Source: Rhizobacter sp.
GTDB lineage: Bacteria; Pseudomonadota; Gammaproteobacteria; Burkholderiales; Burkholderiaceae_C
Assembly (NCBI GenBank): GCA_025359585.1
Contig: JANYFX010000016.1
Coordinates: forward strand, 1 to 5,645
Length of the DNA: 5,645 nt
Direction: 5' to 3'
This document shows, in pieces, positions 1-5,645 of this stretch. The notes beneath the pieces were generated by a model. It did not search any database and had not been told where the DNA came from. It saw nothing but the letters and a program-made list of their open reading frames with translations. Numbering within the stretch: position 1 is the first letter of the stretch; the number at the start of each line of letters is the position of its first letter. The position numbers were made by a program, and so were the translations under genes.

Positions 1-1238
1 CGCGCGTCGATGAACAGAATCTTGTCGTCGGCCTTGCCCTTGTCGAAGAACCACAGCGTGGCCGGCAGGGTGACGGTGTAGAACAAGTTCGACGGCAGCG
101 TGAGCATGCCGTAGATCAGGTTCTTCTCGATCAGCGTGCGGCGGATGTCGGCCTCGGAGTGGCGCGCGTCAGAGGCCGAATTGGCCATCACCAGCGCGGC
201 GCGCCCGCCGGGTTTGAGCGAGGTGGCGAACAGGTTGATCCAGAGGTAGTTGCCGTTGGGCACGGTCTCGGTGTTCTCGTCGCCCTTCTTCGTCTTGCCC
301 TTGTTGCGAGGCACGCCGTAGCTGTTGAAGCGCTTGTCTTTCTCGACCGTGGGCAGGTTCACGTCGTCTACATTGAAAGGCGGATTCGCCATCACGTAGT
401 CGAACGAGCCGAAGCTGGCGAACGGGTCTTCGTAGTAGGTATTGGCCTGGCGAATTTCACCGCGCAGGTCGTTGACTGCCAGGTTCATCTTCGCGAGTTT
501 GACGGTCTCGAGCGTCTTCTCCTGCCCGTACACGTACACGTCGCCCGAAGCATCGACATCGCTGCGGTGTTGCGCGATGAACTGGGCCGACTGCACGAAC
601 ATGCCACCCGAGCCGCAGGCCGGGTCGTACACCTTGCCGCCGTGCGGCTCGATGATCTCGACCATCAGGCGCACCACCGACCTCGGCGTGAAAAACTCAC
701 CACCACCCTGGCCTTCGGACATGGCGAACTCGGCCAGGAAGTATTCGTAGATCTGCCCGAAGACATCGCCGCTGGCGTCGAGCGGAATGTCTGAAAACAG
801 CTTGAGCAAGGCCTTCGGGATCGTCTTGTTCTGCTCGGATCGGGTGAAGCGCCCGTACTCTTCTTGCGGCAACACACCCAGCAGCTCGGGCTTGCTGAGT
901 TCGATCGAGGTCATCGCGCCACGGATGGCCTTGGCGATGTCTTCTTTCTCGGGCAGCGTGAGCAGGTAGTCGTAGCGTGCTTGCGGCGCGAGCGCGAAAC
1001 CGCACTTCTCGATCGCGATGTCTTGCAACGGCTTCTCGCGCCGGGTGCCCTTGAGCTTCTGGTACTCGGCCAGGATCTCGTCTTCGTGCCGGCGGTACTT
1101 GTTGTCGGCAAACTTCAGAAAAATGAGGCCGAGCACCGGCGTGGAGTACTCGCTGGCCTTGAGGTCGGAATTGGCGCGCAGCTTGTCGGCGGCGGCCCAG
1201 AGGTCCTTTTCGAGTTTCTTGAGTTGTTCGCGGTTCAT
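1..1238 (-). CDS. hsdM: Type I restriction-modification system, N6-adenine DNA methylase subunit HsdM (C-terminus cut by window edge)
   Basis: Methylase subunit of a type I restriction-modification system. With HsdS it transfers a methyl group from S-adenosylmethionine to adenine in the recognition site, and it is also part of the HsdR-containing restriction complex. I translated the minus strand from the ATG at 1236-1238: 412 residues are visible, and family members are usually about 500, so the C-terminal end is missing. The start MNREQLKKLEKDLWAAADKL and the following ASEYSTPVLGLIFLKFAD stretch are typical of the HsdM N-terminal helical domain. Next come EFFTPR (about 181-186), the SAM-binding motif DPACGSGGM (205-213), YGQE (237-240) and the catalytic NPPF (285-288). 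All key motifs are intact. The start is well fixed: an in-frame TGA lies at 1242-1244, one codon upstream. No clear Shine-Dalgarno sequence precedes it. It follows nicB by 74 bases on the same strand. Sampled GC is lower than in nicB. HsdS and HsdR are not in the window. Confidence 0.96.
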   Translation of the reverse strand, partial: MNREQLKKLEKDLWAAADKLRANSDLKASEYSTPVLGLIFLKFADNKYRRHEDEILAEYQKLKGTRREKPLQDIAIEKCGFALAPQARYDYLLTLPEKEDIAKAIRGAMTSIELSKPELLGVLPQEEYGRFTRSEQNKTIPKALLKLFSDIPLDASGDVFGQIYEYFLAEFAMSEGQGGGEFFTPRSVVRLMVEIIEPHGGKVYDPACGSGGMFVQSAQFIAQHRSDVDASGDVYVYGQEKTLETVKLAKMNLAVNDLRGEIRQANTYYEDPFASFGSFDYVMANPPFNVDDVNLPTVEKDKRFNSYGVPRNKGKTKKGDENTETVPNGNYLWINLFATSLKPGGRAALVMANSASDARHSEADIRRTLIEKNLIYGMLTLPSNLFYTVTLPATLWFFDKGKADDKILFIDA

Positions 1239-1263
1239 GGGTCAGAAGGCAACGCACATCAGG

Positions 1264-1276
1264 CCAGCGGGGCTGG
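1264..1276 (-). other. Small hairpin in the nicB-hsdM gap
   Basis: A perfect 5-bp inverted repeat (CCAGC / GCTGG) with a 3-base loop lies 26 bases upstream of the hsdM start. No T-run follows it in either direction, so it is a poor candidate for an intrinsic terminator. In hsdM mRNA it would sit in the 5' leader. Such a short GC-rich stem can easily arise by chance at this base composition. Confidence 0.2.
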
Positions 1277-1305
1277 TGTGGGGGCGATTGTGGCTTCTGG
1301 TGTGG
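1273..1305. repeat. 9-bp direct repeat pair upstream of hsdM
   Basis: The plus strand carries CTGGTGTGG at 1273-1281 and again at 1297-1305. The two exact copies are 24 bases apart, start to start. The second copy lies in the spacer of the promoter-like pair and the first lies just downstream of its predicted transcription start. Paired sites like this can be operators, but the repeat is short and has no dyad symmetry, so this is only a suggestion. Confidence 0.3.
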
Positions 1306-1316
1306 CAGGGCTTCAA
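1287..1316 (-). promoter_or_regulatory. Possible weak sigma-70 promoter for hsdM
   Basis: Read on the minus strand, TTGAAG (1311-1316, four of six matches to the -35 consensus) is followed after 18 bases by CACAAT (1287-1292, four of six matches to the -10 consensus). The -35 box overlaps the nicB stop codon. Transcription would begin near 1280 and leave a leader of about 40 bases before the hsdM ATG. It is the best pair I found in the gap, but the match is modest. hsdM could equally be read through from the nic genes or use a promoter inside nicB. Confidence 0.22.
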
Positions 1317-4300
1317 TGCGGGGTTTCAGAGGCGCGCACGCGCGCGCTCGCAGCCTCCAGATCACGCCACGCCGGCTGGCCCGGCGCGAAGCGCTGCCGC
1401 ATCCAGCCCGCCAGCTGCGCGACCTGCGCATCGTCCAGGTTGTGCCGGAACGCCGGCATGAAGCCGATGTCTTTCGTCGCCGGCTCGCGAATGCCTTCGA
1501 GGATCACGCGCAGCAGGTTGTCGGGGCGCGCGCTGTGCAGGTTGCTGTTGAGCGCGAGCGCGATGTTCTGGCCGAGCAATACCGGCCCGTCGCCGTCGTG
1601 GTGGCAGGCGCCGCAGGCGGTGGTGAAGAGGCGTTGGGCCGGGCCGACGAGCGTGCGCTCTTGCGCTGCGCTCTGGGCGATCAGGGCCGCCGGCGAAGCC
1701 GTTGGGTTCGGTGTGTTGAACGACACCAGATAGACCGCCATCGCGCGCACGTCGGCTTCAGGCAGTTGCGCCAGCTGCTGCACCACCGGAGCCATCGGCC
1801 CGGCAGCAACGCCGTGCTCGGCCGAATGGCCGAAGCGCAGGTAGTTGAACAACTGGCCTTCAGTCCACGGCACCGGCGCGTGGCTCAGCGACGTGAGCGG
1901 TGGCGCTTCCCAGCCGTCGACCATCGCACCGTCGAGGTGGCCGCTGCCGCCCCGCTCTGCGCCGAGCGCATTGCGTGCGGTGTGGCAACCACCGCAGTGG
2001 CCGAGGCCGTTGACGAGGTAGGCGCCGCGGTTCCATTCGGGCGACTGTGTGGTCACAGCCGGCACCGGGCCGGGTGCGAGGTAGAGCGCGTTCCACAGCG
2101 CCATCAAAGGGCGGACGCTGAACGGGAACGCGAGCTTCGTTTCCGGCACCTTCGACGCGACGGCCGGCTGCGTCATCAGATGTGCGTACAGCGCCGTCAG
2201 GTCGTCGTCGCTCGTCTTCGTGAACGCGGTGTACGGGAACGCGGGGTACAGGTGCTTGCCGTCGCGCGACACGCCTTCGCGCAACGCACGCTGGAACGCG
2301 CTGAACGACCACGCGCCGATGCCGGTGGCCACGTCGGGCGTGAGATTGGTGGCGACGACAGTGCCGAAGGGCGTTTCCATTTCGCGGCCGCCGGCGTTGG
2401 GCACACCACCGGGGGCGGTGTGGCAGACGATGCAATCGCCGGCCGCAGCGAGCACACGGCCACGCTCGATCGTGGCGGCGGTGTAGACGCTCGCGCTGGT
2501 CGCCGCGACCGGCGCGATGGCGGAGCGCCAGCCGAGCAACGCGGCGCCGAGGCCAAATACACCGGCCGTGAGCGCCACAGCCTTCGCCCACGCACTGCGC
2601 TGGCGTGGCCACGGCGCGTTGCGCGGTGGTGTGGGCACGGCGCCGGCCAGCAACGGCGGCGATACCCTCGATTCGGTCGACACGTTCAACGCTGCCCGCA
2701 CCACCTCGGGCGTGAACGGTGGTTCGCGAAAGCGCACACCGGTCGCGTCGAAGATTGCATTGGCGATGGCTGCTGTGCCCGGCACGGACGATGACTCGCC
2801 AGCCCCGAGCGGCGGCTCGCCCGGCCGCGGCATCATCATCACCTCGACGACCGGCACCTCGCGAAAACTCAGGATCGGGTAGCTGCCCCACTCGCGCGCC
2901 ACCGGCAGGTTCATCTTCGCGTCGAGCGGCAGCGCTTCCTTCAGCGCGCGGCTGGTGGTCTGCAGCACGTTGCCGTGGATCTGGTGCTGTACGCCGGCCG
3001 GGTTGATCATCAGCCCCGCGTCGTGGCCGACGACGACGCGGCTCACGTGCACGTCGCCGGTCTCGCGGTTCACTTCCACGTCGGCGACCCACGCGGCCCA
3101 CGCGGCGCCGAAGCCGGGGAACTTGCTGTGCACGTAGCGGGCGTAGGCGAAGCCCTGGCCTTTGAGCACGCTGCCCTCGCTCGCCTGCTGTTGCGGTTGT
3201 GTGTGGGCGAGCCAGCCGGCGCGGGCGGCGGTCGCTTTCACCAGATCGCTCGCGCGTTCGTCGTTCAGGTGTTGCAGGCGGAATGCGACCGGGTCGGCAC
3301 CGGCCGCGGTTGCGAGCTCGTCCACATACGACTCGTGCGCGAACGCGTTCGGCAAGGCCGACACACCGCGCAGCCACGAGGCACGCAGGATCGGCGCCAT
3401 GTCGTTGGCGACGACGCGCAGGTTGCCGTAGTCGTAAGGCGGCACCGCCGTGCGGTCGCCCATCTCGTAGGCGGTCGATGCCGGCTCGATCGTGCGCGTG
3501 AGCAGCAGTGCCAGCGTGGGCGCGCCGTTCGACGGGTACGAGGTTTGAAAGTCGTAGGCCGCGATGCTCGCGTCGGCGTTCAGCCCGCCGTTCACCTGCA
3601 TCAGCTGCGCCGCACCCTTCGGCTCCCACAGGTGCTCCTGCTCGCGCGCGAGCTGCACCCGCACGGGCGCACGCACGGCGCGCGACAGCAGCGCCGCATC
3701 GGCCGCCACGTCGTCGGCGCAGTTGCGCCCGTAACAACCGGCGGCTTCCATGCGGACCACGTCGATGGCCGTGTCGGGCAGACCGGTGAGCAATGCCAGG
3801 TCGGCGCGCAGCACGTGCGGGTTCTGCGTGCCGGCCCACACGGTCAGCGCGCCTTCGTGCCAGTCGGCCAAAGCGCATGAGGGGCCGATGGACGCGTGCA
3901 GCTGGTAAGGCCACACATAGTTGCGCTGCATCTTTGTTGCAGCATTCGCGATCGCGCAGTCCACATCGCCTTGCTCCAGCAACACGCGCCGCGTGGCCGG
4001 GTTGTTGTGCAACGCGTTTTTCAGGTCGCCGAGCGGCTGCATGCCGGGCCACGGTTTCCACACCAGCTTCAACTCGCGCATCGCCGCTTCGGCCTGCTCT
4101 TCGCGCTCGGCGACGATGCCGACGAAATCGCGAATCACCACAACCGCGCGAATGCCGGGGATGTGCGCGATCGAACTTTCATCGACCGACTCGAGCGTGT
4201 TGCCGATGAACTCGCCCGCATCGACACCGGCATACGGCGGGCGCACGACGCGGCCGTGCAGCATGCCGGGCAGGCGCTTGTCATGGACAAACGTTTCTGC

Positions 4301-4864
4301 GCCAGTCGCTTTGGCCGTTAGATCGACGCGTGGCGCATCGGTGCCGACGATGCGGTAGTCACTCGACGACTTCACCAGCGCGTCGAACGAGAGCGTGAGT
4401 TCAATGTGTCGGCCGTGCAGCAGCGCGTGGTGATCGACTGGCTGCATCCCTGCCTGCGCCACGAGCCAGGCCCGCGCCTGCGCCGCCGCCTGCCGCAGCG
4501 GCACGGCGTGGATCTGGATCGACGCACTCGCGATCGTCGCGCCCTGGTTAGGCACGAGCCCCGTGCTGCCCAGCACCATGTTGACGGCGCTCAACTCGAC
4601 TTCGAGTTCTTCGGCCACGATCTGCGCGAGCGCGGTGCGCAGCCCGGTGCCCAGATCGACGTGGCCGTGCAGCGCGGTGACGCTGCCGTCGCTCCACACC
4701 GCGATCAGGATCTCGTCGCCTTCGGCCGGGTTGGCGGGCACGGCGGCCGGTTGACCAGCGATCGGTGCGCCGGGCGACGGTGGCGCGCGGGTGACGAGCA
4801 ACACGCCGCTCGCGGCACGCAGGTCGGCGCGGCTCGTCGGTGTATCGGCACGACGCATCGTCAT
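1313..4864 (-). CDS. nicB: Nicotinate dehydrogenase-type molybdopterin hydroxylase large subunit fused to a triple cytochrome c region (NicB-like)
   Basis: Predicted large subunit of a two-part nicotinate hydroxylase that makes 6-hydroxynicotinate using water, passing electrons to its own haems. It has 1183 residues, close to the roughly 1187 I recall for Pseudomonas putida NicB. An isoquinoline-oxidoreductase-like N-terminal segment (about 50-135) precedes a hammerhead domain (near 180-275). The molybdopterin-binding region follows (about 290-720), with TQNPH (346-350), RASWLRG (494-500) and the GAGE active-site motif, whose catalytic glutamate is E690. A hydrophobic helix (about 759-779) comes next, preceded by R/K residues. 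The three haem motifs are CIVCH (811-815), CGGCH (957-961) and CGACH (1084-1088). No N-terminal signal peptide is seen. The ATG at 4864 overlaps the nicA stop as ATGA. An ATG at 4858 has AAGG seven bases upstream and may be the true start, two residues shorter. A longer frame back to 5038 runs inside nicA and is rejected. The substrate is inferred from the adjacent pncA; a related N-heterocycle or aldehyde is possible. Confidence 0.88.
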   Translation of the reverse strand: MTMRRADTPTSRADLRAASGVLLVTRAPPSPGAPIAGQPAAVPANPAEGDEILIAVWSDGSVTALHGHVDLGTGLRTALAQIVAEELEVELSAVNMVLGSTGLVPNQGATIASASIQIHAVPLRQAAAQARAWLVAQAGMQPVDHHALLHGRHIELTLSFDALVKSSSDYRIVGTDAPRVDLTAKATGAETFVHDKRLPGMLHGRVVRPPYAGVDAGEFIGNTLESVDESSIAHIPGIRAVVVIRDFVGIVAEREEQAEAAMRELKLVWKPWPGMQPLGDLKNALHNNPATRRVLLEQGDVDCAIANAATKMQRNYVWPYQLHASIGPSCALADWHEGALTVWAGTQNPHVLRADLALLTGLPDTAIDVVRMEAAGCYGRNCADDVAADAALLSRAVRAPVRVQLAREQEHLWEPKGAAQLMQVNGGLNADASIAAYDFQTSYPSNGAPTLALLLTRTIEPASTAYEMGDRTAVPPYDYGNLRVVANDMAPILRASWLRGVSALPNAFAHESYVDELATAAGADPVAFRLQHLNDERASDLVKATAARAGWLAHTQPQQQASEGSVLKGQGFAYARYVHSKFPGFGAAWAAWVADVEVNRETGDVHVSRVVVGHDAGLMINPAGVQHQIHGNVLQTTSRALKEALPLDAKMNLPVAREWGSYPILSFREVPVVEVMMMPRPGEPPLGAGESSSVPGTAAIANAIFDATGVRFREPPFTPEVVRAALNVSTESRVSPPLLAGAVPTPPRNAPWPRQRSAWAKAVALTAGVFGLGAALLGWRSAIAPVAATSASVYTAATIERGRVLAAAGDCIVCHTAPGGVPNAGGREMETPFGTVVATNLTPDVATGIGAWSFSAFQRALREGVSRDGKHLYPAFPYTAFTKTSDDDLTALYAHLMTQPAVASKVPETKLAFPFSVRPLMALWNALYLAPGPVPAVTTQSPEWNRGAYLVNGLGHCGGCHTARNALGAERGGSGHLDGAMVDGWEAPPLTSLSHAPVPWTEGQLFNYLRFGHSAEHGVAAGPMAPVVQQLAQLPEADVRAMAVYLVSFNTPNPTASPAALIAQSAAQERTLVGPAQRLFTTACGACHHDGDGPVLLGQNIALALNSNLHSARPDNLLRVILEGIREPATKDIGFMPAFRHNLDDAQVAQLAGWMRQRFAPGQPAWRDLEAASARVRASETPH

Positions 4865-5358
4865 GCCTTGTCCATCAGCTCGGCCGCACGTTGCACGGCC
4901 CGCAGGATCTCGAGGTGCGCCCCACAGCGGCACAGGTTGTGCGCCAACGCACTGCGGGCTTGTTGTTCCGTGGGATGCGGGCAGCGCTTGAGCAAGGCAA
5001 CGGTGCTCATGATCATGCCGTTCAGACAGTAGCCGCATTGCGCGGCCTGCGCTTCGATGAAGGCCCGTTGCACCGGATGCAGTTCACCAGGCTTGCCCAG
5101 CCCTTCGAGCGTGGTGATGCTGCGCCCTTCGACACCACCGACCGGAATCACACACGCCCGCGCCTCGACCCCATCGACGAACACCGTGCAGGCCCCGCAC
5201 TCGCCCAGCCCGCAACCGTACTTCGGCGCGTTGAGCTGCAGGTCGTTGCGCAACACCGTCAGCAGCGGCGCATCGCGCGGCACCGCGAGCGACACGGCCC
5301 GGCCGTTGACCACCAGCGCGATGCTGGCCGTCACCGCGCCGGGTGCCGCAGGGCTCAA
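4861..5358 (-). CDS. nicA: Nicotinate dehydrogenase-type small subunit with two [2Fe-2S] clusters (NicA-like)
   Basis: Iron-sulfur subunit of the molybdenum hydroxylase, 165 residues, typical for the xanthine dehydrogenase family small subunit. It carries electrons from the molybdenum centre of NicB towards the haems. The ferredoxin-like cluster has Cys 49, 54, 57 and 69 (YGCGLGECGACTVF). The second, helical cluster has Cys 108, 111, 143 and 145 (QCGYC, then NLCRCG). All eight ligands are present. There is no signal peptide, so it should act in the cytoplasm. The start is TTG at 5356-5358. It is preceded after 8 bases by GAGG, while the in-frame GTG at 5334 has no ribosome site and no in-frame ATG lies before the first conserved block. 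It starts 10 bases after the pncA stop and ends in a four-base overlap with nicB, so the three genes look translationally coupled. Small subunits of other family members, such as isoquinoline oxidoreductase, look alike; the nicA name rests on similarity and context. Confidence 0.9.
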   Translation of the reverse strand: MSPAAPGAVTASIALVVNGRAVSLAVPRDAPLLTVLRNDLQLNAPKYGCGLGECGACTVFVDGVEARACVIPVGGVEGRSITTLEGLGKPGELHPVQRAFIEAQAAQCGYCLNGMIMSTVALLKRCPHPTEQQARSALAHNLCRCGAHLEILRAVQRAAELMDKA

Positions 5359-5366
5359 ACTGAAAG

Positions 5367-5371
5367 CCTCA
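5367..5371 (-). promoter_or_regulatory. Ribosome binding site of nicA, overlapping the pncA stop codon
   Basis: On the minus strand the bases TGAGG include both the pncA stop codon (TGA, 5369-5371) and a GAGG Shine-Dalgarno core (5367-5370) that lies 8 bases before the TTG of nicA. This arrangement supports the TTG as the start and suggests that ribosomes finishing pncA can re-initiate on nicA. Confidence 0.6.
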
Positions 5372-5645
5372 GGCCAGGTCGGCCGACTGGATGCGTTTCA
5401 CACCCTTGGCCGTCATCGCTTTCCATGCCGCGGCGAGCGAGCCGTTCAGGTCGATGCCGCGCGTGGCGTCTTCGATCACGTACACGGTGAAGCCGGCCTT
5501 GCGCACGTCCATCGCCGTCCAGGCGACGCAGAAGTCGGTGGCCAGGCCGGTGATGTACAGCGTCTTGATGCCCCGCGCTTTCAGGTAGCCGGCCAGGCCG
5601 GTGGCGGTCTTGTGGTCGGCTTCGTCGAAGGCCGAGTAGCTGTCC
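5369..5645 (-). CDS. pncA: Nicotinamidase (PncA), C-terminal part only; N-terminus lies beyond the window
   Basis: Hydrolyses nicotinamide to nicotinate and ammonia. It serves NAD salvage and, in this setting, probably feeds nicotinate to NicAB. The last 91 residues are visible, out of about 200-215 usual for the family. The fragment opens with DSYSAF, then has GLATDFCVAWTAMD with the catalytic cysteine of the isochorismatase-like hydrolase fold (residue 39 of the fragment), and VIEDATRGIDLNGSLAAAW, which is characteristic of PncA rather than of other cysteine hydrolases in the superfamily. The catalytic Asp and Lys and the metal ligands would lie in the missing N-terminal part. The gene ends at a TGA ten bases before nicA, on the same strand, so the two are almost certainly co-transcribed. 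Confidence 0.93.
   Translation of the reverse strand, partial: DSYSAFDEADHKTATGLAGYLKARGIKTLYITGLATDFCVAWTAMDVRKAGFTVYVIEDATRGIDLNGSLAAAWKAMTAKGVKRIQSADLA

Noticed and set aside
159..794. 211-residue plus-strand open frame
   Set aside because: It is antisense to the methylase domain of hsdM, which has intact motifs; the plus-strand product resembles nothing.
1239..1312. Intrinsic terminator after nicB
   Set aside because: The only stem found is 5 bp with no T-run, so no terminator call is supported.
1332..1347. 16-bp alternating purine-pyrimidine tract (mostly GC) that could favour Z-DNA
   Set aside because: It lies inside the last codons of nicB (ARVRAS region) and is explained by Ala/Arg codons in a high-GC genome.
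1316..2794. 492-residue open frame on the plus strand opposite nicB
   Set aside because: It is exactly antisense to the cytochrome and late molybdenum part of nicB, is very rich in Arg, Ala and Val, and shows no motif. Long antisense frames are expected in high-GC genes.
2975..3880. 301-residue plus-strand open frame
   Set aside because: It is antisense to the molybdopterin domain of nicB, with His/Arg/Val-rich shadow composition and no recognisable family.
1860..4061. 733-residue open frame on the minus strand in a different frame from nicB
   Set aside because: It is Arg/Ala-rich with no domain pattern, and the overlapping nicB frame has all expected catalytic and haem motifs.
1313..5038. 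Longer version of the large subunit, starting at 5038 (1241 residues)
   Set aside because: The extra 58 residues lie wholly inside nicA in another frame and look like a low-complexity shadow. The ATGA overlap at 4861-4864 gives a natural start.
4840..5490. 216-residue plus-strand open frame across nicA and pncA
   Set aside because: It is antisense to two well-supported genes and to their junction, with low-information composition.

Overview
The window comes from a high-GC bacterium. Codon use and protein sequence suggest a betaproteobacterium, possibly in the order Burkholderiales, but this is judged by eye and not proven. All four recognisable genes lie on the minus strand, so transcription runs from high to low coordinates. 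Two of them are cut by the window edges.

Right part (about 5645 down to 1313): a tightly packed three-gene unit. It begins with the C-terminal part of a nicotinamidase (pncA). Ten bases later comes a small two-[2Fe-2S] subunit that starts at TTG (nicA-like). That gene overlaps by four bases (ATGA) with a 1183-residue molybdopterin hydroxylase fused to three c-type haem sites (nicB-like). Together they describe a two-step route: nicotinamide is deamidated to nicotinate, which is then hydroxylated to 6-hydroxynicotinate. Electrons would leave the molybdenum site through the two Fe-S clusters and then the haems to the respiratory chain. One membrane helix between the molybdenum and haem parts of NicB suggests a cytoplasmic active site and periplasmic haems.

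Middle (1239-1312): a 74-base gap with no gene. It holds a weak promoter-like pair, a 9-base direct repeat and a small hairpin, all low confidence. No convincing terminator is visible after nicB.

Left part (1238 down to 1): the first 412 residues of a type I restriction-modification DNA methylase (HsdM), cut by the window edge. Its GC content, from hand-counted sample lines, is about 59% against about 68% for nicB. This fits a separately acquired defence gene placed behind a metabolic operon.

I found no rRNA, tRNA, CRISPR array, insertion sequence or plainly novel system. The points most worth checking are the membrane-spanning architecture of the NicB fusion, the pncA-nicA-nicB linkage, and the composition break at hsdM.
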